DNA of 64,000 nucleotides, from positions 20,373,126-20,437,125 of the forward strand of contig NW_019211455.1 of the NCBI RefSeq assembly GCF_002443255.2, written 5' to 3'. The notes under the pieces were generated by a model. That model had not been told where the DNA came from and searched no databases. It was given only the letters and a program-made list of their open reading frames with translations. This DNA is from Varroa destructor (lineage: Eukaryota > Arthropoda > Arachnida > Mesostigmata > Varroidae). The position numbers were made by a program, and so were the translations under genes. Of this stretch, positions 24,972 through 38,175 are shown one piece after another; positions within the stretch are counted from its first letter, which is position 1, and each line of letters begins with the position of its first letter.

Positions 24972-26662
24972 GATTAATTATTTCCAGTCGAGACTGTACC
25001 CGCAGCGCAATACGCGGACAAAGCGGGAAAAATGCCCTGGAACGGTATATTAGAAATAAACAACAAACAAGGGGAGCAAGAAAGCCGGTTTTTTGACAAC
25101 GTAGGAACTTCCTTTCCAATCTAAAGACAACTTTTAGAAAATGTGAGAATAGCTGAAATTACAAACAAAGAAACGTAACTGGTTATTTTGCTGATTCAAC
25201 AAAGGTTCTATTAACTCAAATAGGCTCTTATTTTAACATTTGCTTCACAGATGAAATCTAGAGGTTGCAGATGTACACATATTTAAACATATATTTAGTA
25301 GTACTTATTTTTAAAAATAACGATAACGCACATAATAAATATTTTCTAACATATCGTCACAGTCAACATGACAGACAAACTAACTAACGAAATGATGGGG
25401 TGAAGCTTTTCCCAAAGAAAACTAATATGAAAGACAAAGTTGGTAAGACCAGCCAGATAGGGCACTGTCGCCGAGATTCAGTGATCTTTGAACATTAAGC
25501 GCCCCATAGTGTTCGATCGTGCTGTAGGATACTTAATAGTAACACTAATCATCATTACCGCCGCAGCATCATTACTGAAATTTTGCCTCTTTTGGACTGT
25601 TTTCGCTGCAGAAAGCCACACATTTTAGGCGTAAACAGGACCACAATAAGCTGGACCCAACTATACGGCTGAGTCAACCGGGGATAGAAGCGACTCATCG
25701 TTTGCGGTGAGTGGGTCAAATCTGGTGCACCCAACCCAAAGTGACTTTGTTACCAAAAGACGCCATGTATTGTGATCAAATCTGTAATAAGGAGCTGACG
25801 AGTGAAATTAGAGTTGTTTGGCGACCACTTTGCGTCCTTGCTAATAATAATAATTGTGTAGCAGATTGTAAACAATGCAAACTGCAAGCTATGTTCGCAT
25901 CGGTATTGTTAAAGCTAAGATAAAACATAAGAAATAAACAAAATCTGTTTCAAATTATAAATACTTAATAACAACCAACACATCCAAGCGTGGCTTTTAA
26001 TGCTACGTTTTTCATCTATAAATTTACAGTTTTTTTTTTGTTTTTATTTGTTACAGCTACGTTTTTAATAGAATTAAGTCAGCTCCGCCAGAAAATTCAC
26101 AACGAATTGAGTTCGCAGAACATGGCAAATATACTGCACTAGATCTTACGTAATCGAATAAAAATAATAAGTACACTTCCATGATTTACATTAGTCTAGT
26201 AATGCTCGCGATACGAAAACGGATCACTTATAAACTCATTTATGTATTGGAAAAACAGCTTATTTAGCAGAATTTTTCTGCGAGAGTTATATTTACTAAA
26301 CGAACTGTTATGCACCTTTGACCGGCATACGTTTTACAGAGGCCTCAATGTTTTTATGTCATAGCGATTAGGAACAAGCATAGGCAAAACGCACCAATGC
26401 CTCAAGGCAGAAGACGTCAACGTCAGATGCAGAAACCGGCAGCCACCGCAACTGTAGTGCAATATCACTAATACCAGGCACCCCCTGATTTTAACAGAAG
26501 ACGTCGCACGCTTCGTGTCTAGAGCTGACGCGACCGAAAAAATTCGCTAGGACAAAATGCTAGGGAAGGCAGAGGACAATGAAGGGACGCCTACTGGGGA
26601 GCACATGTTTTGTAGAATTTATCTAATCTCATACTGTGCTGTTTATAACCAGTTGCAGTAAG

Positions 26663-26705
<43 letters not shown>

Positions 26706-27640
26706 TTTATTTCTTCATTCAATGAAACCTCTTGCGTAATTTGCGATGCATACATATATTCCGTTATATAAGACTGGGAGAAATTTTATTGCCGCATACC
26801 ATTAATGTTTGTATGATCTTCGAAACTTATTCAAAGCATCTTCCAGGGGCAGTAAGATAAAGGATAATTTTAGTTGATCAACTTCTAGAAGAGCCTATTG
26901 TCACTTTAATATAGGTGCAAAATATAGCTTGAAGTATGTCCGTATCAACCTTTTAAGAAACAGTCATCATGCTACTAGCGGAAACACAGCATTACTAGCA
27001 TTGACTAGCATGCACCTCTGGTCCACTAATAATTCTAATGTATATCTGTGTATATTTATTCCTTCTTAACATATGAATAGACCTTCCAGAGTTATCATAC
27101 ATGGCAGAAAGACCATTTATCTATAACGCGTTTCGAAACTCACATACTCGTACGTCTATACTTTTCTAACGATAGTGTTAAGTAAAGCGAAGAAACCTAC
27201 CATTTTCGCAGAATAGCGCGGATTATCTTTAACGGTTTGAGATGCAAATCTATTTCAATTACTTTCAGTTATGGAACCGTTGAACTATTAAGAATGGGTA
27301 AAACGCCAGTGCACAAAACGTGTTGACCGTTCGGATTAGAGAGAGCGTTGCCTTACATGGTCCGGCTTTCATGGAAACAAACACTTATGTTGTCGCCTTA
27401 GAATACTTGGCATCAATCTTTAGCCAATGCCATTTGTGTAGGCGGTAAGACTGGCACGCGTTAGGGCCGCGCAAAGTATGCTCTTTCACCGATAGTTTGC
27501 CAGAAGTCTCCAATCAGCTAGAATTATCTCGACGAGCCGATTTCCAGAAATTAGTAGTATATATCGCACTGTCTAAAAATGCTATAACGCGAATAAGCAG
27601 GCGTTTGTTCATAGTTTAGAAAAAAAAAATAAAAACATCC
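24972..27640. other. AT-rich sequence, no gene recognised
   Basis: The first hundred bases may hold the eroded 5' end of the mariner element. Otherwise only short frames were seen, plus one long (AT)n run. Nothing interpretable. Confidence 0.55.
26668..26702. repeat. (AT)n microsatellite, 35 bases
   Basis: Seventeen uninterrupted AT dinucleotides. Confidence 0.95.
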
Positions 27641-27649
27641 AGAGCTCAC

Positions 27650-28390
27650 CAGACGCTCTCCCTCGATACGTGATTTACGAGGTTCCCTTAATTCTGCGCC
27701 TACTCGTTCATGTTTCTGCTCGCTACCTTCATTGACTTCAACGAACGACGTTAATTCATAATTGCGCGGTTCGGCTGATCCGCCTCTGCTCTTTTTCGTT
27801 TTGCGTCTTCCTATATTGCGCTCTTCCCGGCGTTCTCCGTGCTCTTCCCCTATCGAACTTACTCTGTCGGACGTTCAGGTTCTCCGTGATCTAGCCATTT
27901 TCTCCCGGTGACTATCTCTTCTCTCTTTAAGCAGTCCCTGCTGTTAATTCCTCATCGTTCGGCGCTCTTCACGCGTCTTCTCTTACTCTCCCCTCGGACT
28001 TCACTATTTCTCACTCTCCCGCAACCGTGAGTTAGCTGTAAGCCCTCATTTTATTACCTGAGGGAGACGTGGTACACCTTAATGCTGGCAGCGTCAGCGT
28101 GAAGTTTGTGTAGCGGCTTCTCTTAGCCTTTCTAAGAGGAAGCGCTGGTGGCGGGTTGCCAGGGGGACGTGGGCTGTGTGGTCGGTCGGTCGGCGCTTAG
28201 CTAAGAAACGTGCATGGCGTGAGATTGGACCGTACTGCTCGAGGCCCCTATGTGCGGAGTTCGCGTGAAAGCAGCAAGATCATCCGGCGTCAGTGAAAAA
28301 GGAAAGACGAGGGACAGGAGAAGGAAAGAAGCAAGCAAGAACGAGAAAGAGAGGGAGAAAGAACGCAAGAGGGCACGCGCACACACAGAA
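27650..28390 (+). promoter_or_regulatory. Candidate promoter/5' UTR: pyrimidine-to-purine switch
   Basis: From about 27,650 to 28,070 the plus strand is strongly pyrimidine-rich with many CTCT/TTCC tracts. After a GC-rich stretch with a hairpin (28112-28146), the strand becomes almost purely purine-rich at about 28,295-28,370 (GAAAG/GAGAA repeats). CpGs are frequent throughout. A sharp strand-composition switch in a GC-richer, CpG-containing patch is common at animal transcription starts and 5' UTRs. No TATA box, initiator or downstream coding exon could be fixed, so this is inference from composition only. Confidence 0.25.
28112..28146. repeat. Imperfect hairpin in the GC-rich patch
   Basis: gcttctcttag pairs with ctaagaggaagc around a 5-base loop. 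An outer agcg/cgct extends the stem to about 13-14 pairs with two single-base bulges. It is short for a microRNA precursor. No function assigned. Confidence 0.5.
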
Positions 28391-28800
28391 GTACTATTAA
28401 GTAAAAAGTTAACTGCCACTGTCTTTTTATGCTGGCGCGTCTGCAGCCCCTTTTGCTGCCAGTGCCGCCGATGCTGCTGTTGCCTCGATCCACATCGCAC
28501 CACTGTTCATCGTCGTCTTCGCTTCTGTCTTGCAAATGTCTCTCTTGCCACTGCAGTGTAAACCGCATTTCGCGCGCTCCTGTGGCTCCGCACCTTACCG
28601 ATTGGTGGGGCAACTGTCTGCCGTCAGTTACCATGTGGCTCTATTGCGTCGAGTTTTTCCCACTGCGACGGAGTGGCCCTTTGCCTTGCGTAAAGTGCCC
28701 ATCCAGATACGTACGATCCGACACAAGCCTGCTAGAGGCAAGATAAATGCGAGATGAGTTCTCTTCCTAAGTGCCGCCCCCTATCTGCAGCCGTAGTTAC
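28391..28800. other. GC-richer tail of the candidate promoter patch, no gene recognised
   Basis: Several overlapping plus- and minus-strand frames of 75-114 codons, Cys/Arg/Ser-rich with no recognisable domain. They look like shadows of low stop density. The sequence could be 5' UTR or first-exon DNA of the gene suggested by the upstream composition switch. Confidence 0.3.
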
Positions 28801-31800
28801 AGGCTTGTAAAACTGCAAAACCCACTCCACTTAGCTTGTGAGCGACCTGGTTACCTTGATTTAGTTTGTGCAAGCACACAAAAAAAGAATAAGCAGAGAG
28901 AATACTTGTCTCTCCATCCCCAAGCGGCTCAGCGGCTTTATGTTACATAGAAGACACGATTCACGTGCAAATAGTAATATATATATACACACACACCATC
29001 AGTAGGTAAGGCAGCGGTGTCATCCATGTGAAGTCCATACAAATATTACGGAAGATACTATTTTTCCATAGAATCATCTTGTATTTATATGCTTATCGAA
29101 GGGGCTAGGTGGTTACTGTACTTATAAATGGGGCATTAGATGCTGCAACAGGAACAACAGCATAGAAAACAGACTAATCATCGGCTTATATTGCTGCTGG
29201 TGGAATGGTCAGACAGATGAGCGCTTCGAACACGTAAAGGGTTCTGTACCACTGCCTAGCACTCGATGCATGCGAAGTCCATGCTAGATTAGCACTTAGC
29301 TGTATTTGTGAGATACGGTTCTTTATAGGTATCGAGTCGGCACGATATGCTCTCATAAGCATCTGGATTTGAGAGACAAGACAGAACTTTTAAGAAAAAA
29401 TGCCCTGTAAGTGTCCCCATATTAGCCAATATCGTCTCGTCCCTTCACTACGTGACCACGCATACGAAATGGTACGTGAGTAATTTAGTTCATTAACAGC
29501 CGTTTTTATTACGGCGTTAGGATTTTGCACTCGGGGCATTTTGTAGCCTAACGACCTATGTTTCGACTGAGATCTATATAGATCTACTGAAATAAGACTC
29601 TATTCATCTTAATTCTTTAAGATACTTTTGTGAGTTTTAGATTAAAGACGACGTGTTTACTATCTATCGATTAATTAATCAGATGAAATGTCGTACAAGC
29701 GTAATGGAATCTGCGTATACTACTCAGAACCAGAACAAGTGTTTTGTTCAAGGGAATAATGGCCAAGATCAGCGTGTGATGATTTATTTGTTCGCATCAG
29801 GCTTTCAACGCCTGTGACACTGACGGATGTGTTGCCGCTGCTCGGCCAACCAGTAAATCGCATTAAAACTTGATTCTTAGAACCAGGCTGAGCGCGCATC
29901 CAAATTAGCATTTGGATGATCGACCATTGAATCTCGCGCATCTGACAAAATTCCTTTGGTATCACCTTAAAATGTACAATAAAGCGCTGTACTGGAGGGG
30001 CAGCCGAACGCGGGAGTTGCCCTGTCTGGCTCACTCCTTAAATTTTCGTGGTTGCGAATAACGGGAAGGACTGAACCAGACCAGAATCTAATGCATACTC
30101 AACTGAGCCTCTTATAGTTACGTTGCCGTAAAATTTGTGACGGCAGAAAATTTGTTTTTGTCAAGGGATACCCTGCCAGTGCAAGTTGTTCATCGGTCGA
30201 ATGCGTAAATTACGAAAACAAGCATAAAAGAAATCGATGTTCGAGCGAAATGGCAAAATTATTGAAGTTCGTTATAGATTTACACCGCGCGATATAGTCG
30301 TCGGCGGACTGTCGAGGTCGTTTGAAGTAGTTCTACGATTTCGATTGAATAGGCTTCAATCTGTGGCCTTGTGAAAAAGTCCCGTAAAAGCTAGGCGGCA
30401 CGATTCTAATCCACAAACGTTTTCACTGTTTAAAATGTTATACGTAATTCAGTAAAGAATCATTAGAGAAGGTGTCTTCGCCAATACTCATTTCTCGAAC
30501 ACGATATATAGTACCATTTTTCTCTGTTACAATATACTGTATTGATGCAGTGAAAGGGATGCAACGATCAATAGAAATACAATGTAAGGACATGCAATGT
30601 GTACATGTGACTGGCCCGCGTGTACGATAGTTCCCTTAATAAAGAAAAATGCGTTAACTTAACTGAGTTCATCTGTCATTAAAAGTAATGAAAATACCAA
30701 CATACTGCTATCGTTTGCATTGGCAATTTGACAACTTGAAGGACGTTGCTAAAAACGGTGGCGTTGGCGATGGTCACGCAACAAAAAACAAGAAACATAC
30801 GCTTAGCCAACGATGATATACAATATCGTGTTACCTTTTAGATAAATTAGATGTAAGACTTAATTTTTGGCTTGTATATTGCCTGGTCGAAAACATGGGC
30901 TTAGAGGTTAACGTAGTTTCCTAGTTTCGTATTCTGATAAAGTGCCTAACGACAATCCTAGGCGTAAAATTCGTTCATAATTCGAAACATAGAGGCATCG
31001 GCGTAACAACGAAAAAATAAGCCATTTATAGATTATTATATTTATATATTATAGAAGCAGATACTAAACTTCTGCACAAAGTAAGCGTTTAAGGTGGCTT
31101 TTGATGGACGGACAAGATAGGTGATTGAGAGGTTAATCAGGGATCAAACACCCGTGTGCTCTATTTCGAAAAAACATGCCAAGGTTAGTTCGAAAAAATT
31201 AGCTGATTCCTCTTTGACACCGCTCTACCTCGTGTCCGGCAATTGAGCTACGCTGTCCTTCTATGAAATACCTTAAGATGCAACTATCATTACGCAGTAC
31301 GTATAATTTTCATACGTGCTTTAATTATGAATTATTATGAATTAACGTCAGTTATTACCGTTATTAAGATAATATTCATATTATTTTAATGATAGTAATG
31401 GTTGGAGCTTACTCAAGCGTATTTAAATTACACAAATAATGCGCGTAACTACGAATATATTCATAATGTTGACTTTGTGCTAACGCTGTTGCATATGCCA
31501 TTGAAACATGCCGCAGTCTGTAACAAAGTGATATATTATAGGATCATAATTTGCAGTTTGTAACGAAGGGGTCGCTTTGATTAGTTCGAAGACATTGGAT
31601 AACATTAATGGAAGTGAGAAATTTTCTGTTTTTGTAACGTTTCTTCTTTGCATCTTTCCTAACAGTGCCTATACCGTTAGGCTGGTCTGTCAAGCTCAGT
31701 GCGATAATAGCTTAGTCTAGAAAGTAAATAAAATCCACATCTGTGGCTGATCTACGTAAGTGTACTGCTGTCAAAACTATAGTAGAGGCTATGCTCGAAA

Positions 31801-32200
31801 GGCAAAAAGAAGACACTTATGGAGAAGTTCAATTGCAATACTTACAAAAATTTCAACAACATCTGCTTGATTTCAATATGGACCAGCCCAGAATGAACAT
31901 ACAAGCACACATGGTTACCCTGTACAGATTATCATTTTGTGCATCACAATTCTAGATTTACTACTAGCACCTTTGCTTTGTAGCTAAACTTTCCTGAAAC
32001 CCGCTTTGTCGAACTCATTAAGATAGAAAATCGGTTAGTTCCTGCTCGTGATTCCTTAGGTTTGCGTAGCGCGTCCGCATAGACCGGCAGATCATGGTTA
32101 CGCCATGAGTGTCTGCTATCGAAGTGTTTGTGGAAGCCTCCGTATTCTCCTTGTTGGCATTGGTTCGACACTTCTAGACCCTCCATCTGGACGACTAACG
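28801..32200. other. AT-rich sequence, no gene recognised
   Basis: Contains a compound AT/AC microsatellite at 28977. A 104-codon minus-strand frame (29720-30034) and a 70-codon plus-strand frame (31743-31955) have no recognisable domain. Confidence 0.5.
28977..28996. repeat. Compound (AT)n(AC)n microsatellite
   Basis: An AT run passes directly into an AC run. Confidence 0.85.
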
Positions 32201-32222
32201 TTGAATTTCAGACTGGGCCTTT

Positions 32223-32615
32223 TTGGACCACTATTGTAGTCTGAGAAGCGGCGGACGCGACACGGCCAAAACTCGATGTCTGCTCCATTTGGGCCAGATG
32301 CGTTGGCCTACAGCTCGTGATTCTCACTGGGCCATAGCAGAAAATCTAGGACATAATAGAACTCCAGTTTGGCCTAGAAGGCTCATGCCAGTCTTGGCCT
32401 CCGCTCCAACCTCAGCTGCTAGGTTCTACAGCGTGCACCATAGCAACGTCGCTAGGAAGTCGGCGGTCGCCTCGAAACGCGGGTTCAGTACGACAGCCCA
32501 TCAAGCCAGACTATATCAAAGCGAGAGTTCTAAAGCGGAGCAGCTTCCGAACAAAATCTTCTCCGGCTGTCGCAAGATGCCTTCCTCTTCCAGGATTCGT
32601 GACCAGGAGCACTGA
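32223..32615 (+). other. 130-codon frame with presequence-like segment, unidentified
   Basis: Open frame without an ATG at its 5' end; the first ATG is near 32,298. An internal stretch, RRLMPVLASAPTSAARFYS, is Arg/Ala/Ser-rich and lacks acidic residues, resembling a mitochondrial targeting presequence with an R-F-Y-S processing site. No mature domain follows, and a minus-strand frame overlaps the end (32511-32804). It may be a first coding exon or chance composition. Confidence 0.15.
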
Positions 32616-34270
32616 GGCGGGAGTGCCAGAAACCGCTGCTGACGGTTGTGCTAACAGTAACAGAAAGGGACGATGTCTTTGAGAAATGGGCGGCAATTTA
32701 CACGATCTAAGGAAAAGAGTCCACGATTCAAGAAAATTGGGTGTGATACGCACAGAAGCACTGGCGGAACGGCAAATACGCATCCGTTTCTTAAAGCCCC
32801 GCACCCTGCCTCTCTCTTTCTCTTTCCATCATTCTCTTTAAGCGGCTACTTATTTCACATAGGATAGTACATAATCATATAATATGTGACGGGTGTATTA
32901 CGCATTGACGGAACGATCCGCAGCCGCCATGAAAGACAACGGCAGACGAGCTCTATTTGATCGCGAGTAGCAAACAGAAATAAGCATTAGGGGGTATATG
33001 AGCCTGATGTACGGACGCTAGTGATAAAAAAGGCGGGTGGAAAAAATTTAAAAGCCTCTCAAGCGTCGAACGCTGGATGGCGTATGCATGGTTGGCCTTT
33101 TTTTACGGGTGTCTCTGAGAGGGACCATCAATGTTTGGATCATGATTATAGAACGGCAAGCAATACATGCCAATCGTCGATACAAATTGTGCCATGAACA
33201 TAGTCCAAGCCAGCTGAGGTAGGGAATTTTAGGTTCAATATACGGAGGTATGAAGTATGTGTCCTATAGGACGAAATGTATCGAAAGGTAACGAGTTTGT
33301 AAAGCTTCCCAAAGCAAATAGGAAACATATTATCAAACTGAAAAAAAAAGCTTAAAAAATAACCAAACGTATGCTCGGCCAAGGAAATGCAAACATGGCA
33401 AAATAGACTACAGTTTTATAATCTATATATAGTTGTAGAGATTTTTCAGGAATCCAGTCCCGCTTATCAGTTGTTCCTAGTAATAAAATACATCTTGACA
33501 TACATTACGCTACACGTAACCATTTTGCGTTTTTAGTTATAGCACTATCTAGCACACTTTTTCTTCGTCCCGGATATGTACCTTTTTATAGGCTCTTTGT
33601 GAAATATTGAAAGGTGGTTAATTAGTCGTATACATATGGGATGAGTCTGCCTACTCGAACCATCCTGTAGGACAAGCAAATCTCGACATTATTCATTTTT
33701 TAGGAGAAGGTAAGTATCCATGCAGACCTATTCTTACGCCTAGGCTACATGGTTCTTACCTGCAATCATTAAACTCTAATGTTAGATATATTAAGCTATT
33801 CACGCAATAGCGCCTATTATACGATATAATATTATTATTATTTGAATATATAATATGATCGTTAACTAAATCGTATGAGATGTACTTAAGGTTTGTACCT
33901 ACCAATTATTATAGTTTATTTCGTGCCTCCAAACGCATACCGCTGTCTAAAAGCACACGTGAGTAACAGGAGAGGGCAAAAAAATGCGCGAAAAATTTCT
34001 TTTGAAAGCACAAACGTTCTGCTACCCTTTCTGTTCTATATACTAGAATACAGTTACATTTGTAGTGAGTTATTTCCGAACTTGTTTCCACTCGCCTTTT
34101 ACATCTGACCCATCAAACGTGTGGGAATTATGATGCTCCAGTTTATAGTTCGAAATGGACTCTAAAATATATTGGAGATTTTAAGAAAGCTCGACGAAAT
34201 CGAGCTTACGACACGCTCCTTTCTCTATTGATCGTGAATTCAATAGTTTTGACACCTTAGGTCATCGGCT

Positions 34271-34322
34271 TCACAAGTTATTAATTATTATAATTATTAT
34301 TATTAATCACAAGTTATTAATT
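34271..34322. repeat. Two 16-bp direct repeats, 36-bp period
   Basis: tcacaagttattaatt occurs at 34271-34286 and again at 34307-34322. The spacer is made of TAA/ATT units, suggesting a local slippage or duplication event. Confidence 0.85.
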
Positions 34323-36728
34323 GATATTTTCTAGGTATTTCATATATTAGTTTTCAAAACACTTCATTAAAAAAAAAAGAGCACATGAGATTTGTGTCTC
34401 TATTTAATGTTTAACCAGTATGATAGCTTGTATTGATATACAGTGCGAATAGGAACTACCATAAACCAAAGTCAGGAATTAGAACGAATCTATTTTTCGA
34501 GCCGATATTCAACTGAAGTTACTTACTTTTAGGTATAATTAAATATTTTGCACGGCGTCCAATGGAAAATTGTTAAGCTATCAAGTTATTTCTAGGTAGT
34601 TGGCTAAAAACATGATTTTCTGCTTAAATACCCGCTTCCCTTCTATTCTGCAATGTTAGTGGAGCTGGTGTTCTAATACATAAGCGGATAGCTGCGTTGA
34701 AGCGTCAGCGGGGCAACAAGCAAGAGGGCACCAAACAATACGGTAAACAAATTTAGTATGGAACTTATTCAGAAGGCGATTCGCTAAGGGTATTGGACAC
34801 GCATAACCAACATTGTCAAAAGATGTAAGGGGATGTTCGGCATCGTGCACAAACACGTTCAAAGTCAATTATTGTATAATTACTCTCTACTTAAGTTACC
34901 TAACTTGGTCTGCCTATATGGCTTACTTGATGAGCCGCTAGAACCATTTTACTAGATCTGAAAATCGGATCACGCAATAATTACTAGATATGAATTGTCT
35001 GATTCTGTTGGAGTTGAATTTAAGCTAAAAATAATTCCCGTCCCACAAGTGACAACGTCAAGTCTGACGTAGGACGATAAGGTTGATTTTAAGGTTGCCT
35101 AAGCGTCCGGTAATAGTTCTTAATAAGTTCAATCATTAGTTAATATAATACAATTATTGTATATATCTATCCATTTATTATTATAGTAAATGATATTATA
35201 ATAAATGACTCAACTCGCGGAATCACTAGCCTTCGCCTTTTATTCGATCAGACGGGATCTATTTTCTATATTGTAGGTATATACGGGTATTAACGAAATT
35301 AATAGTCTGAGGCAAAATGGTACAACGAACGTGGTTCAGAGAGGTTGGCACTTTTGCTACGCTATGATTGAGTGGCTTTATACTGCGACGAGTAGTACCC
35401 AGTTTTTGCTGTAAAGAAGTTTACGGACGGACCTATTCTCATGGAACGAGAAGAGCTAGGTGAATCGAACTCTAGTACATCGAAATACTTGACATGGACT
35501 TCGCCACGGTACAAATCCAAGGGAACTCTACTATGATTATAGCTGTAGGCGTAGGACAAATCAGTGATCAGTATTACGACCGTAACATACAGCAATGTCT
35601 ATGAAAGGCAGACATGATTTGTATATCGGGAATAATCAATTCCACGCAATTCTAATGAAGTAAAACTAATTGCTTAGGCAGCACTGAGCATTTTTCCTAG
35701 TTCTCGACGAAGTCCGCAAAAGTAGACCTTAGGTTACGTGCCAGTCGAATAGACAAGTAGTCCTCTGTAACGGAATGTCTAATTAGGACACGATAAGTCT
35801 GGCGTATTTACAGTCATAGCGGAAATGGAAGCCATTTCGCTAATCAATGTTTAATAGGACAAAAAATAGTTCAGTGATGCTTCAACGATAACGTTGCCCT
35901 GATTGTTTTGTCACGCAAATATTCATAGTCCTTACGTCCGTTATTCACAGATGCACTTTTAATACTCACCGCGTAGTTCCTTATTGGTATTAGTCTCTGG
36001 TCGTTGAATCTCGATTTCGACTCAAAAACATTACTCTTGCCATTACTCTGAAGTCCAGTAGAATGAGCCCTAGCGATCACGCCGACCATTGCATTCGGCT
36101 TTGTTGGCCTATCTACCTGCTCATTGAGAACTGTACGTTAAAGACACGCTTCATCGATAGCTATTGCAAGACAAGGCCCGCAAGGTTTATTGAACTGTTC
36201 GTCAATTACCACATGGAGACCTTTTGTGGAATACTAGGCGCAACTATGGTAGAAACCTTAACACGGACCTCATCAAGCCGCACAAGTTTTTGAGGGACCC
36301 TGCGTTTGTTAGTTGAGAATTGCTGCGCACGATTACAAGAAAAACGATCCCGATTATTTTTTACTGAGATAGGACCCAAAGTCCTTGTCAAATTTTCGTC
36401 GTTACACTACAGTTTGAAACAGGAAAAAAAAAATTTGGAAAAAAAAATTAAAAGATACCTCTAGATCAGCTTTTGCAATGTACTCGTCACTGCCATTCTC
36501 GCCTGCGGTCAAGGACATTATCATTAGCGTTACTGATAAACCGTCTCTAATCGGATTTGTCTAGCATTTCGTAATCATCTTATCTAAATAGAGGAACCCA
36601 GCAACTCTCGAATAGCCCGTTCAATATTTACATACATACCCGAAAGTGGCGTTTACTACAGCCACTTCTGTAATTCGCGTTTCTGTTCTTAGCATAAAAT
36701 CATTGTCGTAACCTTATAGCGATAAAAA

Positions 36729-36751
36729 CCGTTAACAGTTATTGTTAACGG
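36729..36751. repeat. Perfect 9-bp-arm hairpin
   Basis: ccgttaaca, loop gttat, tgttaacgg. The arms include the palindromic GTTAAC core twice. Function unknown. Confidence 0.6.
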
Positions 36752-37879
36752 CAGAATCAGCAACGAGATGACATCTGCCAGGCGGTCTGATGAAGAAATT
36801 CAAACGTGTTGTAGTTCACGCGTCAACATTAGGTCTGTACTCATGTGGCTGGCTTCTTCGTTCTCTTTTTTGTGTGACTTTTGTTGCGTGTAGTAACGCG
36901 AAGACAATGCCAACATTAGTGTTTAACAAAACACAAGTTTACATCGGCGAATCAGACCGCAGATCATTGATACTATAATAAATTATCGATTGAGTGAAAC
37001 TATCCTTGTGAAATGATAAGTGCATTCTCACGGTCGTTACTTGTGTACCTTTTTGCCACTTTGACAGTATCCATCAATATACCCATTTCCATTTACGCTT
37101 CAAGCTGCTTTTGCCCCGGCCATAATCTACCCTTCTCCGCCTCCCGGTACGTTTAGATTCTTTTCATATTTTTATAGAAGTGTTGGAGAACTTAGTCGAA
37201 GAAACATACCACTATGGGTGACTTCACACTTTTATGCTATAAGGCTAGTATTATACTCAACATCTCAAAACAAAGTAGTTAGTTTATTAACAGGCCCGCA
37301 ATTTCGCTTGTTATTTTTGTTGGGTCAATCTCGTTCGACTGTGTCTGATTTCAGCATAAAACAGCGTCAAGGTCTCTGCTGCGTTGTGACAAATTATGCC
37401 CTCGATGAGTTCGGTACGCTTTTGGGCTGGGTACATCAACGAGGAATAATACTGCCTTACCTACAAGTAAGTTTTGAGATGGATTCAGATCGAAATTAGA
37501 ATCTATCAATTCGGCTGGTCCCAATGGTTCTTCTAAATGTATCTCAATGCTATCGGAAAGAGACAAGTAGAAATTCCATATGTGTATAGTGCAACATGCT
37601 AATATTTCAAGATCTCAAATGAGGTAACCGTACTTAACCTTCGACTACCCAATAAACTTAAGAACATGCTCTATGAGGTCTCTACGAACGAGGCTAAATC
37701 AATTCCATTTCGCTGAAGTCTTTATGATTGAGATGAGAGATAGCCTTTCCTACACCAAAAACGAATTGCTAGATTAGTATAATATGTATCACAAGAATTA
37801 TAGCTACGTAGGCCGTCCGAAAGAAATTCTAGTCTAACGCACAAACGGATACTTTTTACCAAATAGTACTTTATATCTC

Positions 37880-38175
37880 AATAATCCCCAGCTCCCACCT
37901 TTTCAGCCCGTTAAAATTGTCATTGGTGCCTTCGCCTGCTCATTCGATGGAAATCTCTGTTTTTCGAGCAAAACTTTGATGTTAAGAAATAGAAAAAAAA
38001 AAAAGTCGCTGGGTGCCAGATTCGGTGGTCAGTCAACTCGAACCCTAGTTGCGAGTTTTTGCAATAGTAACCACTGACCGTGTGAGATTATTGGTCGTCC
38101 TGATGGAACAACATTTTTCTCCAAGACTAGCATCGACTGACGCAAACGAACAACAGCTGGGTATCCAACATGGCT
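37880..38175 (-). pseudogene. Second mariner-type transposase relic (C-terminal half)
   Basis: Minus-strand translation gives FHQDD (second catalytic Asp at 38097-38099, matching FHQDNAPxH), then IAKTRN and LGFEL in another frame, and PPNLAPSDF (third Asp at 38005-38007). The last matches PPYSPDLAPSDF with a small deletion. Then come KQRFPSNEQAKA and a K-GGSWG remnant corresponding to the RF-SNEEV and LEKRW regions of the C-terminus. The two Asp codons are 92 bases apart instead of 105, so part of the catalytic loop is lost and the frame shifts at least twice. The N-terminal DNA-binding half and first Asp were not found to the right of 38,175. Its motifs (HQDNA, APSDF) differ from those of the relic at 24 kb (HDNARPH, APTDF), so it is a different mariner lineage. 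It is inactive. Confidence 0.85.

Larger units (their letters stand above)
32616..37850. other. AT-rich sequence, no gene recognised
   Basis: Only short frames. Holds a 16-bp direct repeat (34271), an AT-rich imperfect inverted repeat at about 35172-35207, A-tracts at 36421-36450 and a 9-bp-arm hairpin (36729). Confidence 0.55.
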
